This document shows positions 24,085 to 32,319 of a DNA stretch of 64,000 nucleotides, one piece after another. Position numbers and translations under genes: made by a program. The DNA is from DAOTXS01 sp034435055. GTDB taxonomy: Bacteria > Chloroflexota > Anaerolineae > UBA4142. How positions within the stretch are numbered: the first letter of the stretch is position 1; each line of letters opens with the position of its first letter. Under the pieces are notes generated by a model. That model ran no database searches. It was not told the origin of the DNA and saw nothing but the letters and a program-made list of their open reading frames with translations. The stretch covers positions 1 to 64,000 of the forward strand of contig DAOTXS010000056.1 in assembly GCA_034435055.1 (NCBI GenBank), read 5' to 3'.

Positions 24085-25749
24085 ATGATCTCCAATCGAA
24101 AATTACTCACGGTGTCAAGCGCAATCGTTTTTATCATCCTCATACTCGCGTGTGGACAAGCGACACCAATTGCCGTACCGCCGCCGACACAAACTATCGC
24201 ATCCTCGCCCACCGCTGTCCCTCCCCTCCAATCATCCACCCCGCCCACCACCCAACCCCCAATCGCTTCAAGTTCGCAATCTTCGACGCGCTCTTTCGCC
24301 TTCGGCGTCGAGTATATGCTTCCGGGTCTTGCGCAAATCTACGCACAAGCCGGCGCGCGTTCAACGCGTCCCGCCGCCGAAACATTTGGTTGGCGCGAGG
24401 TCGAGCCGAATCCACCACGCGATGGCAAACACGATTACAAGTGGGACAAGGTGGATCGTTACATCATTGAATACCAAGCCGCCGGGTTCGATCAGATTCA
24501 AATCTACACAACCGCGTGGAATGAGTGGGCATCTTCGAAACCGAAAGATTATTTTCCCGATCCGCAATTTCTTGGCGATTATGAAGCGTACATTTTCAAT
24601 CTAGTCGAACGGTACGACCGTGACGGCGACCGCGATATGGCAAATCTAAAATACGCGGTTCTCGATTACGTGATCGAACGCGAGTGGACCGAATTCTTTC
24701 CTGGGACAACCGACGAGTATCTGCAGTTACTTACCCTCGCACAACGCGCAGTCAAACGCGCCAATCCAAACGCGCGCGTGTGGCTCGTGCCGTTGATGAT
24801 GATCGATGTATTCGACAACAATCCAAATGCTGACGAAATCGCGCGGCGCGCGCGTATCAACCGTACGTTCCGCCATCCGATGGTCGAAACGCAAAAATTA
24901 CTGACCCGCCCGGACCTGTTCGACGTGGTTGAAATTCACGCGCTCGGCGATTACACCGAACTCGAAGCGACGGCGCAATGGTTGCGTGCCGAGATGCAAA
25001 AGAACGGGTACGCCAAACCAATCTTTGTTGGCGACGCGATGGGAATCTCGCAGGGAATTTGGGCGAACAACTTGCGCGCGCTCACACCCAACGCAACCGA
25101 CAGCGATTTCCTCACCTTCGCCCCGTTGCGCGCGAACGACGCAATTCGTTTCATCACACTCCTTGAAGCAATGAAGGATGCGAATAATCCACAGAACGAC
25201 ACAGCGACCCGCTGGTTTCGCGCGGAACACTCTAAAGCGCTCGTCAAGAAATTTGCGGCGGCGATTCACGCCGGCTACACTGGGATGAATGTGTGGGCAA
25301 TTGCCGATATAACCGCTTTGCAATCGCCGCGCGTAACGAGCAATTGGTTTTTCATGGGAATGATCGAAGCACAACTTGGATTGGTGACGTGGACACCCGG
25401 CGCGCCGCGCCCGGCATATTACGCACTCAAACAAAGTATTGAAAAAATGAAGGATTATTCGAACGTGGAAAAACTCAGTCTCGGAACAAGCATTGGCGCG
25501 TATCGCTTCACCGTTCGCGGCAAGCCGATCACGGCGGTATGGAATGAACCGGGGCGAATCTATTTTCCCGGCGAAATCGAACCAACCGTGAAAATCAATT
25601 TGCCGATCAACGCGCCGCGCGCGACGATTACGCGGACGATCACCGAAATCGGCGTGAGCGCGCCGCGAATCGAAACGATCAACGTCGCCGGCGGCGCAAT
25701 CGCTTTGACACTCGATTCAACGCCGGTCTTTATCGAACCGGGAAATTAA
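24085..25749 (+). CDS. Lipoprotein with glycoside-hydrolase-like TIM barrel
   Basis: A 554-residue lipoprotein: lipobox ILACG (Cys23), a Pro/Ser/Thr linker of about 45 residues, then a barrel-like domain starting FAFGVEYMLPGL. Features of GH-A type folds include TFGWREVEPNPP, the IQIYTTAWNEWAS segment and DYVIEREWTEFFPGTTDEYL, where a Glu in ER-E could be the acid/base. It ends with a small beta domain (about 480-554). I cannot name a GH family or substrate. It sits 13 bp after the UDG gene and 2 bp before fpg. Confidence 0.72.
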   Translation: MISNRKLLTVSSAIVFIILILACGQATPIAVPPPTQTIASSPTAVPPLQSSTPPTTQPPIASSSQSSTRSFAFGVEYMLPGLAQIYAQAGARSTRPAAETFGWREVEPNPPRDGKHDYKWDKVDRYIIEYQAAGFDQIQIYTTAWNEWASSKPKDYFPDPQFLGDYEAYIFNLVERYDRDGDRDMANLKYAVLDYVIEREWTEFFPGTTDEYLQLLTLAQRAVKRANPNARVWLVPLMMIDVFDNNPNADEIARRARINRTFRHPMVETQKLLTRPDLFDVVEIHALGDYTELEATAQWLRAEMQKNGYAKPIFVGDAMGISQGIWANNLRALTPNATDSDFLTFAPLRANDAIRFITLLEAMKDANNPQNDTATRWFRAEHSKALVKKFAAAIHAGYTGMNVWAIADITALQSPRVTSNWFFMGMIEAQLGLVTWTPGAPRPAYYALKQSIEKMKDYSNVEKLSLGTSIGAYRFTVRGKPITAVWNEPGRIYFPGEIEPTVKINLPINAPRATITRTITEIGVSAPRIETINVAGGAIALTLDSTPVFIEPGN

Positions 25750-25751
25750 CG

Positions 25752-26585
25752 ATGCCCGAACTACCCGAACTCGAAGTGGTGCGCGATGTTTTGATGCGGC
25801 GCGTTGCTGGAAAAACAATCAATGCCGTCGCAGTTTTGCCGCCGGGTGGCGCAATCGTCGTCCGCGATCTGACGAACGCTGGCTTGGTCGAAGCGCTGAC
25901 GAAAGCGACAATTCAAGCGATTGCGCGACGCGGAAAATTTTTACTGTTTACTCTTGAACGTGTCGACAAATTCTATCTCGTTGTCAATCCAAAACTGTCT
26001 GGGCGTTTGCAACTTGCCGCACCGAGCGAAAAGCGATTGCCAAAGACACATATCGTGATAGCGCTTTCGAGTGGCGACGAATTACGCTATGTTGATCAAA
26101 AAGTGATGGGGCAAGTTTATCTCGTGCGCGATTTCGCGCAACTGCCCGATTTAGCCGGGATGGGACCCGAAGCGATAGAAATATCGCGCGCGGAATTTGG
26201 CGAGCAGTTGAAAAAATTTCGCGGCGAGATAAAGGGGATTCTGACGCGCGGTGAGTTTGTCGCCGGCATCGGCAATGCGTACGCCGATGAAATTCTGTGG
26301 GCGGCGCGACTGCACCCGTACCGCAAGCGCACGCAACTGACAAACGAAGAAATCAATCGATTATTCGACGCTATGCAAACGACGTTACGCGAGGCGACGG
26401 AAAAGGTGCGCGTGGAAATGGGCGAGCAGATTCATTTAAAGCCGCGCGACTTTATGGCGGTGCATATGAAAACCGGTGAACCGTGCCCGCGTTGCGGCAC
26501 AGCGATTTCGCTCGTCGGCGCGAATCAGCGCATCACTAATTTTTGTCGAACGTGTCAGCCGGGCGGATTGATTCGAGGGATGTAA
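25752..26585 (+). CDS. Formamidopyrimidine-DNA glycosylase family protein
   Basis: A 277-residue Fpg/Nei-family glycosylase. MPELPELEVV supplies the catalytic Pro2 and Glu3; the lysine of the N-terminal domain lies in NPKLSGRLQL; the H2TH region is GILTRGEFVAGIGNAYADEILW. A C-terminal zinc finger (CPRCG ... CRTC) is complete. It excises oxidised purines such as 8-oxoguanine and cleaves the abasic site. Motif divergence (LTRGEF in place of the usual LLLDQ) leaves open whether it is a true MutM or a Nei-like paralogue. Its last 50 bp overlap the convergent hutI gene. Confidence 0.88.
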   Translation: MPELPELEVVRDVLMRRVAGKTINAVAVLPPGGAIVVRDLTNAGLVEALTKATIQAIARRGKFLLFTLERVDKFYLVVNPKLSGRLQLAAPSEKRLPKTHIVIALSSGDELRYVDQKVMGQVYLVRDFAQLPDLAGMGPEAIEISRAEFGEQLKKFRGEIKGILTRGEFVAGIGNAYADEILWAARLHPYRKRTQLTNEEINRLFDAMQTTLREATEKVRVEMGEQIHLKPRDFMAVHMKTGEPCPRCGTAISLVGANQRITNFCRTCQPGGLIRGM

Positions 26586-27864
26586 GTGCAATTTTTCCTC
26601 GTTTGATGACCATCTCAACCGGATTCGTGCCAAAGCGATAAGCGAGATGGCGATAGTCCGGCACATCAGCAATCAACACATCTGCTAATTTCCCCGGCGC
26701 AAGCGAGCCAACCTTCTCCGCAACGCCAAGCGAGTACGCCGCGTTGATTGTCGCCGCGACGATGGCTTCTGCCGGCGTCAACTTTTCGTAACGGGACGCG
26801 AGTGCAATGATAAACGGCATCGATTCGCACCAACACGTGCCTGGGTTGAAATCGCTTCCCAACGCGACCGGCACATTTTCTTCGACGAACGCGCGCCCGT
26901 CGGCGAAATTCGTTTTCCCCAAGCCAAAGGTCGTTCCCGGCAAAAGTACCGCAACCGTTTGCGATTTTGCCATCGCGCGCATTTCCTCGCGCCGCGTCAC
27001 CATCAAATGATCCGCACTCGCCGCGCCAAGTTCCGCCGCGAGCGTCGCTGCGCCGAGATTCGCAAATTCATCGGCGTGGACACGCAAACCAAAACCGAGT
27101 TCTTTGGCGCACGTCAAAATTTTGTGCGTTTGCTCAAGCGTGAACGCGCCGTCGTCGCAGAAAACATCGCAGTAGAATGACAAAGGACGAAGGACGAAAG
27201 ACGAACGTTCGTCCTTCGTCTTTCGTCTTTCGTCCACCGCGGGAAGCATCTCCTCCACCACCACGCGCACGTACTCTTCCTCACGTCCCTTGAATTCCGC
27301 CGGGACAACGTGCGCGCCAAGAAAAGTCGGAATGAGATCGATGGCGTGTTCCGCATCGAGCCGCGCAATCGCATCGAGCATTTTGATTTCGGTTGCGGTA
27401 TCCAGTCCGTACCCCGTTTTGACTTCGACGGTCGTCGTGCCGTGCGCGAGCATTGTGTCAAGTCGCGCGCGCGATTGCCTCACCAAATCATCAATCGATG
27501 CGGCGCGCGTGGCGCGGACGGTACTCATAATTCCGCCGCCGGCTTTTTGAATATCGAGATAAGTCGCGCCGTGCAAACGCAAATCGAATTCATTCGCGCG
27601 GTCGCCGGCAAAGACGACGTGCGTGTGCGCATCGACAAAACCGGGCAAGACGATTTTGCCGCGCGCATCGATTTTGCGCGTGTGCGAATCGGCGAGCGAT
27701 AAAATATCGAGCGTGTCACCGACGGCAAAAATTTTTTCACCGCTGATCGCCAGCGCGCCATCGCGGATAATCGACAACTCGCCTTGCGTCGCGCCGCGTT
27801 TGGGCGCATCGCCGACGAGTGTGAGCAGTTGGTTCGCGGAATGAACGATCAGGTCGATGGACAT
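26536..27864 (-). CDS. hutI: Imidazolonepropionase
   Basis: A 442-residue amidohydrolase of histidine degradation, hydrolysing 4-imidazolone-5-propanoate to N-formimino-L-glutamate. The metal-binding VDAHTHVVFAGDR, the substrate region GGGIMSTVRATRAAS, HGTTTVEVKTGYGLD and the second metal site RVHADEFANLGA are all visible, with later GSDFNPGTC. About 20 residues (DERRKTKDERSSFVLRPLSF, near residues 210-229) just before YCDVFCDDGAF are encoded by a family B palindrome and are not family sequence. The last 16 or so residues are read antisense to the end of fpg. FtcD nearby uses its product. Confidence 0.93.
   Translation of the reverse strand: MSIDLIVHSANQLLTLVGDAPKRGATQGELSIIRDGALAISGEKIFAVGDTLDILSLADSHTRKIDARGKIVLPGFVDAHTHVVFAGDRANEFDLRLHGATYLDIQKAGGGIMSTVRATRAASIDDLVRQSRARLDTMLAHGTTTVEVKTGYGLDTATEIKMLDAIARLDAEHAIDLIPTFLGAHVVPAEFKGREEEYVRVVVEEMLPAVDERRKTKDERSSFVLRPLSFYCDVFCDDGAFTLEQTHKILTCAKELGFGLRVHADEFANLGAATLAAELGAASADHLMVTRREEMRAMAKSQTVAVLLPGTTFGLGKTNFADGRAFVEENVPVALGSDFNPGTCWCESMPFIIALASRYEKLTPAEAIVAATINAAYSLGVAEKVGSLAPGKLADVLIADVPDYRHLAYRFGTNPVEMVIKRGKIALTSLESIRPADTFDKN
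27182..27235. repeat. Palindromic repeat, family B, in frame inside hutI
   Basis: aaggacgaaggacgaaagac faces gttcgtccttcgtctttcg as a near-perfect hairpin with no loop to speak of. It encodes ERRKTKDERSSFVLRPLS on the minus strand and interrupts the conserved approach to CDVFC, without breaking the frame. Confidence 0.88.
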
Positions 27865-27865
27865 T

Positions 27866-28582
27866 TTAGAATCGGATGTTCAACACACCGAGCACGACGA
27901 CGATCAACGGCGCGATGAAAATCGCCGGCAGGAGATTTCCTAATCGGACTTGTTTGAGTTCGAGCAAAACGAGCGCGATGCCCATAATCAACACACCGCC
28001 GGTTGCCGTCATCTCGATGACCCACGGTGTCTCGCGCGTGATTGATCCTAACGCACTCCCCAGCAACATCGCCGCGACGCTGATTCCGCCTTGCATTACG
28101 AATACGGTGAGCGCGGAAAACGCGACCCCCATTCCCAGCGTCGATGCGAACGCAAGCGCGGCAAAGCCATCGAGCGTCGATTTGATTGCGAGCAATTGAT
28201 AGTCGCCGATCAAGCCGTCTTGAATCGAGCCGAGAATGGTCATTGGTCCAACACAAAAGATGAGACTCGCTGTTACAAAGCCGCGTGTAAATTTTCCCGT
28301 TTGACCGCCGCGCGCAAAGCGATCTTCCAATTTTTTACCAATCGCGTCGAGCCACGCTTGCACGCCAATCATCTCACCGATCACACCACCAAATAAAATG
28401 CTCGCGAGAACGATCAAGATGTTGCGTGTTGTCATCGCCATTTGCATACCAATCATCAACGTCATCAAGCCCAGCCCGTGCATCACTGTTTCGCGCATTT
28501 TTTCCGGCAATCGCGCGCCAAGAAAAGTCCCTAGCGTGCCGCCGATGACGACGGTGAGGACATTGAGAATTGTGCCAGTCAT
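27866..28582 (-). CDS. DUF554 family membrane protein
   Basis: A 238-residue membrane protein with about seven TM segments. MTGTILNVLTVVIGGTLGTF, FCVGPMTILGSIQDGL and the block IKSTLDGFAALAFASTLGMG are hallmarks of the DUF554 (YdfK-like) family, whose function is unknown; a transport role has been supposed. The ATG at 28582 has AGAGGGG just upstream; a longer frame extends through a repeat and was not used. Only 1 nt separates its stop from the hutI start, so the two are cotranscribed. Confidence 0.88.
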   Translation of the reverse strand: MTGTILNVLTVVIGGTLGTFLGARLPEKMRETVMHGLGLMTLMIGMQMAMTTRNILIVLASILFGGVIGEMIGVQAWLDAIGKKLEDRFARGGQTGKFTRGFVTASLIFCVGPMTILGSIQDGLIGDYQLLAIKSTLDGFAALAFASTLGMGVAFSALTVFVMQGGISVAAMLLGSALGSITRETPWVIEMTATGGVLIMGIALVLLELKQVRLGNLLPAIFIAPLIVVVLGVLNIRF

Positions 28583-28592
28583 ATTCCCCTCT

Positions 28593-28657
28593 GATGGAAG
28601 ACCGGGGACGGAGGACTGAATCGCAATACATCTGTCCTCCATCTTCGGTCATCCATC
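28593..28657. repeat. Palindromic repeat, family B, overlapping a gene end
   Basis: gatggaagaccggggacgga faces tcctccatcttcggtcatcc. The 3' arm overlaps the last codons and the stop of the cytochrome b5-like gene (stop at 28649-28651). Confidence 0.8.
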
Positions 28658-28894
28658 CCTCTTTAGAATTCCCACCACTGGAAATCTGAGAAACACTTTA
28701 TCTCCGTGCGGCGAATCCGACAATTCGTGCGTCAAGTCCTGGCCGGCGAAATGCAAATTACGATGATCGCCGCCGCGCCAATGCGGACTCGACGTTACGT
28801 CGTAAACGACACCGAGATAGGCGATGTACACCGGCATCTTGCGCGAACCGTCGTACTTTTTCAGTTCTTGTTCCGTGAAAACACGCTGGTCCAT
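28649..28894 (-). CDS. Cytochrome b5-like haem-binding domain protein
   Basis: An 81-residue protein matching the small bacterial cytochrome-b5-like/steroid-binding family (COG4892-type). FTEQELKKYDGS at the start, PVYIAYLGVVYDVTSSPHW, and HRNLHFAGQDLTHELSDSPHG with candidate axial His residues. Such proteins carry b-haem in electron transfer, though the partners are unknown. The ATG at 28894 is used; a TTG two codons earlier exists. Its C-terminal residues (LKRDG) are contributed by a repeat. Confidence 0.85.
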   Translation of the reverse strand: MDQRVFTEQELKKYDGSRKMPVYIAYLGVVYDVTSSPHWRGGDHRNLHFAGQDLTHELSDSPHGDKVFLRFPVVGILKRDG

Positions 28895-28960
28895 TTTCAA
28901 TTGCCGCTTTTATATTTACAATTTAACCACGGACATTCAATCGAAAATCGAAAATTTACT

Positions 28961-30061
28961 TTAGGCAGTCTTTCTTGCCTTATCCATTGCTCGGCTGATT
29001 TCTTCTGTCACACCCGGATTCAGGGTCGCGTACGCGCGCACCAAACCATAACAGCCCGCAAGCATCATATCGCCGTACGGCGTGGCAAAGTACGGGCGGT
29101 AGCGTGAATGCGATAACATCGCGCGGCGTGGCCCAACAACAACGAGATGTTCAAGCGGTTGCGCGCGCGCATCGAGCATCAACGCGCCGTGTCCTTGGGA
29201 GTTGAAGATCGTGTCGTGTCTAAGTGTCCCATCGGCAAGTTGCGCGATGAATTGTTCAAGTTGCGCAGACGCAAGTTCGCCAGTGTGATGTTCAAAGACG
29301 CCGGTGATTTTACCATCGCTGAAACGAAACGCGAGTGTATGAAAGTTACCGACGTTCACGATAATGGCATTGCGATGCGCGCGCACGCGATCATCTTCCA
29401 ATGCACCCAGCACCGCCGCCGGTGCAGTGTCCATCATCAAGAGGGGCGCATCGATGCGCACAGAATCCGCAACCGCTTGCATCCGTGTGAGGCGCGGCGG
29501 AATTTGTTCGCGCATAAATGCAAAAGCCGCTGGACTGTTCATCAGGCGCAAACGCTCTGCGAGAAAATCGAAACGAAAAAGCCGGTCGCTGTAATTGGGG
29601 GGCGCGTTGCCGTGATCGAATACGGCAACCGCGAGCGCGTCAAATTGCAAATCGACGCCGAACGCGGCGAACGCACGCTGAATCGCATCCAGATCGACAT
29701 CGCGCATTGAAACCCGCGTGGCGTTCAACTGCGCCGCTTCCTCTTCACTCACAACTTGGATGCCAGATTTCTCGACCTCTGCCAAATCATCGTTGAAACT
29801 TTTTGCCGCGCTCGGCGTCGCAAAAACGCGCCGCCCGGTTTTCAGGTGATCGTTTGCCGCCCACGCGGATGGACCGCCGCCCATAATTGTGCCGGTGAGC
29901 AGAACATCTTCACCGCGCATCGTCGCGTTGCGAATTTGTTGCGCAACCCAAACAGTGGGCGAGGGCATGACCATTTGCAAACAATTTTCAACTTCGGTGT
30001 TCGTGTCGAACAGCAAAATGTCTTGCGTGCCCGTGCCGATGTCGATAGCTAAAATTTTCAT
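28961..30061 (-). CDS. DUF1786 (ASKHA-like) protein
   Basis: A 366-residue protein starting MKILAIDIGTGTQDILLFDT, an ATPase-fold phosphate-1 motif as in actin/Hsp70/sugar-kinase proteins, followed by LLTGTIMGGGPSAWA and, late in the chain, AIIVNVGNFHTLAFRF and FEHHTGELAS. This fits the DUF1786 family, which is sometimes labelled as pyruvate-formate-lyase-activating without good reason. No substrate can be assigned. It sits between the b5-like gene and a Nudix gene on the same strand. Confidence 0.75.
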   Translation of the reverse strand: MKILAIDIGTGTQDILLFDTNTEVENCLQMVMPSPTVWVAQQIRNATMRGEDVLLTGTIMGGGPSAWAANDHLKTGRRVFATPSAAKSFNDDLAEVEKSGIQVVSEEEAAQLNATRVSMRDVDLDAIQRAFAAFGVDLQFDALAVAVFDHGNAPPNYSDRLFRFDFLAERLRLMNSPAAFAFMREQIPPRLTRMQAVADSVRIDAPLLMMDTAPAAVLGALEDDRVRAHRNAIIVNVGNFHTLAFRFSDGKITGVFEHHTGELASAQLEQFIAQLADGTLRHDTIFNSQGHGALMLDARAQPLEHLVVVGPRRAMLSHSRYRPYFATPYGDMMLAGCYGLVRAYATLNPGVTEEISRAMDKARKTA

Positions 30062-30076
30062 ATCGCTGATTCAGTG

Positions 30077-30118
30077 TAAAGCGTAAAACGCAAAGAGAAA
30101 TTACGTTTTACGTTTTAG
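30077..30118. repeat. Short AT-rich inverted repeat
   Basis: taaagcgtaaaacgc faces ttacgttttacgttttag between the Nudix stop and the DUF1786 start. It forms an imperfect hairpin and belongs to the same general class of spacer repeats. Confidence 0.6.
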
Positions 30119-30523
30119 CAAAAAGTCATTTGCTTTTTTTAGAATCGTGCGTCCACCTTCGTACCCCAACCGCGCCAGCGCCTCTTCAAACGGCAACCAA
30201 ATCATATCAGAGTGTTCACGCGAGAGACGCGAGTTGCGGTCGCGCGCTTGCGCCACAAAGTACACCGATTGCTTTTCGACCGGCTCGCCTTTCCGGATAA
30301 AAGTATAACCATCAATTTCTCGAAAACCGTCGATAAGTTCGACTTCAAGTCCTGCCTCTTCGCGCACTTCGCGCAACGCGGCGGTGCGTTCATCTTCGCC
30401 GGGTTCGATGTGCCCTTTGGGAAATCCCCAGTACGTCGAAAATAATAACAGATATTCGATTTGCGGGCTCTGAAAAAACACCACCGCGCCCGCCGATTTC
30501 TCGCTCATGCTATTGGTCCACAT
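30101..30523 (-). CDS. Nudix hydrolase
   Basis: A 140-residue Nudix protein. The Nudix box is complete: GHIEPGEDERTAALREVREEAGLEV (G-x5-E-x7-REVREEAG). The short, early box and the WGFPKGH lead-in are typical of the Ap4A hydrolase or MutT-like group; the substrate is not certain. A promoter (TTGTCT-17-TATAAT) places the -10 only 9 nt from the ATG at 30523, so this mRNA is nearly leaderless. An internal ATG at 30508 (MSEKS) is an alternative. It is divergent from the SufR-like gene. Confidence 0.9.
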   Translation of the reverse strand: MWTNSMSEKSAGAVVFFQSPQIEYLLLFSTYWGFPKGHIEPGEDERTAALREVREEAGLEVELIDGFREIDGYTFIRKGEPVEKQSVYFVAQARDRNSRLSREHSDMIWLPFEEALARLGYEGGRTILKKANDFLLKRKT

Positions 30524-30532
30524 TACGGCTCA

Positions 30533-30561
30533 ATTATATCGAAAAGTCGCGGTGGAGACAA
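30533..30561 (-). promoter_or_regulatory. Promoter of the Nudix gene
   Basis: On the minus strand: TTGTCT (30561-30556), 17-bp spacer, TATAAT (30538-30533), then 9 nt to the ATG at 30523. It lies back to back with the sufR-like promoter 54 bp away. Confidence 0.7.
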
Positions 30562-30614
30562 ACGGGCACAACAGGTTTTTCCGGCTCTAATTATTATAAA
30601 ATCGTTTATACTTA

Positions 30615-30643
30615 TTGACAGGAGTACGCCAACCGCGTATAAT
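30615..30643 (+). promoter_or_regulatory. Consensus promoter of the SufR-like regulator (leaderless)
   Basis: A perfect TTGACA (30615-30620), 17-bp spacer, TATAAT (30638-30643). Exactly 7 nt follow before the ATG at 30651, so the transcript would begin at or within 1 nt of the start codon. Confidence 0.88.
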
Positions 30644-30650
30644 ATCCGTG

Positions 30651-31280
30651 ATGTCAGACACTCGCCGCGTTATTTTGGAAACACTCAGTCAGCGGGGTAT
30701 GCTCCCCATCGACGAGATTGCGCGCGCCGCGCGTCATTCGGTCATCGCCACACGTTATCACTTGGCATTGCTTGTCGATGAAGGCGCCGTCGTTGCCGAA
30801 AAAGTGGCGCACACCGCAAACGTTGGACGACCGCAAATGCTGTACGCGCTAGCGGACCGCGCGCACGAACGTTTGCCCAAGCAATACGACTCATTAGCGG
30901 AAAACTTGTTGGCAGAGATTAGCCAGACACTGAACGAAAAAGACACACGCGCGATATTGCGCCGCGCCGGCAAACGCTTGGCAAGTACCGCCCCCACATT
31001 GCGGCGCGGCGCGCGCTTGGAAACCCGGCTGGAACGCGCAGTTGATTTTCTCTCTGCACGCGGGTACTTGGCGCGCTGGGAAAAAACAAACCGAGAGCTT
31101 GCCTTGAATGTGTGCAACTGTCCGTATCGTCAAGTCGCGCTCGCGCACCGCGAAGTGTGCGAAATGGATGTAGCCCTGATTGGCGAGTTATTGGAGCTGC
31201 CGATGAAATTGTCGCAGTGTATTGCGAATCAGGATCGTTGTTGCAGTTTCATCGTCAAACCAAACGCGATAAAGCGATGA
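30651..31280 (+). CDS. SufR-like Fe-S-responsive transcriptional regulator
   Basis: A 209-residue regulator. The N-terminus is a winged helix (TRRVILETLSQRGMLPIDEI ... RYHLALLVDEGAV). The C-terminal half carries cysteines C155, C157, C170, C190, C197 and C198 in the pattern CNCPYRQVALAHREVC and QCIANQDRCCSF, closely like the cluster-binding part of SufR. SufR represses Fe-S assembly genes when holding a cluster. Here the gene overlaps moaA by ATGA rather than a suf operon, so its targets may include Mo-cofactor synthesis. No suf genes other than erpA follow. Its perfect promoter makes autorepression likely (inference). Confidence 0.85.
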   Translation: MSDTRRVILETLSQRGMLPIDEIARAARHSVIATRYHLALLVDEGAVVAEKVAHTANVGRPQMLYALADRAHERLPKQYDSLAENLLAEISQTLNEKDTRAILRRAGKRLASTAPTLRRGARLETRLERAVDFLSARGYLARWEKTNRELALNVCNCPYRQVALAHREVCEMDVALIGELLELPMKLSQCIANQDRCCSFIVKPNAIKR

Positions 31281-32251
31281 ACGATTCGTACGGGCGCGGG
31301 ATTCATTACTTGCGCGTTTCGCTCACTGACCGTTGTAATCTGCGGTGTGTCTATTGTATGCCGGCGGACATTCAATTTGCGCCGCCGTCGCATTTGCTCC
31401 AAGCCGATGAGTTGGTGCGACTTGTGCGCGTCGCGGCGAGCATCGGTTTTGACCGCGTGCGTTTGACCGGCGGCGAACCAACCGTGCATCCGCATCTCGT
31501 TGAGATTGTGCGCGACATTGCGAGCATCGACGGTATTCAAGAGATCGCGATGACAACCAACGCGCTCAAGTTGGAAAAACTTGCGGATCCGCTCGCGCGC
31601 GTTGGATTGAAACGCGTCAACATCAGCATCGATACACTTGACGCGGAACGCTTCCAGAAAATTACCCGGCTGGGCAAAGTGGAACACGTGTGGCGCGGCA
31701 TTCGCGCGGCGGAACGCGCGGGACTAACACCGATCAAATTGAATGCCGTCATTGTGCGCGGATACAACGAAGACGACTTGATCGATCTCGCGCGGCTCAC
31801 CATCGATCACGCCTGGGATATGCGCTTCATCGAAGTGATGCCGCTCGGCAACATCGCCGATTTTCAAATCGATTCAGTGGTGCCGGTCGCCGAAATGAAA
31901 TTGCGAATCGAAAGTACGCTTGGTGTACTCGAACCGATCGATTGGGACGGACACAACCCGGCGCGACCGTATCGATTGCGCGGCGGGCGCGGCACGCTTG
32001 GTTTCATCAGTTCGGTCACCGAACCCTTTTGCACGGGCTGTGATCGAATGCGGTTGAGTGCGGACGGTCGCTTGCGATTGTGTCTCTTGCGCGACGACGA
32101 AGTGGATTTGCTGACGCCGTTGCGCGCCGGCGCATCGGACGATGAATTGCGCGCGCTGATGGCGAACGGTGTTTATCACAAACCCTGGGGACACGGGCTC
32201 GCACAAAACATCATTGCCGAGTCGCGCGTGATGTCGCAAATTGGTGGTTGA
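31277..32251 (+). CDS. moaA: GTP 3',8-cyclase MoaA
   Basis: A 324-residue radical SAM enzyme starting molybdenum cofactor synthesis by converting GTP to 3',8-cyclo-GTP with MoaC downstream in the pathway. The first 4Fe-4S site is C20-NLR-C24-VY-C27, the SAM-binding RLTGGEPTVHP is clear, and the C-terminal cluster is CTGCDRMRLSADGRLRLC. The chain ends with the Gly-Gly tail needed for activity. The ATG at 31277 overlaps the regulator stop (ATGA), so the Fe-S-dependent enzyme is coupled to an Fe-S-sensing regulator. No other mo genes are visible in the window. Confidence 0.95.
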   Translation: MNDSYGRGIHYLRVSLTDRCNLRCVYCMPADIQFAPPSHLLQADELVRLVRVAASIGFDRVRLTGGEPTVHPHLVEIVRDIASIDGIQEIAMTTNALKLEKLADPLARVGLKRVNISIDTLDAERFQKITRLGKVEHVWRGIRAAERAGLTPIKLNAVIVRGYNEDDLIDLARLTIDHAWDMRFIEVMPLGNIADFQIDSVVPVAEMKLRIESTLGVLEPIDWDGHNPARPYRLRGGRGTLGFISSVTEPFCTGCDRMRLSADGRLRLCLLRDDEVDLLTPLRAGASDDELRALMANGVYHKPWGHGLAQNIIAESRVMSQIGG

Positions 32252-32275
32252 TATTTTTCTGACTATGGGTATAAT
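32248..32275 (+). promoter_or_regulatory. Promoter of the erpA-like gene
   Basis: TTGATA (32248-32253), 16-bp spacer, TATAAT (32270-32275), with a leader of about 40 nt and a GGGAGGAG site before the ATG at 32320. The -35 overlaps the moaA stop codon. Confidence 0.75.
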
Positions 32276-32319
32276 TGGGCACGTTATATTCTCAATCTCT
32301 GAGGGAGGAGAAAAAGTAA

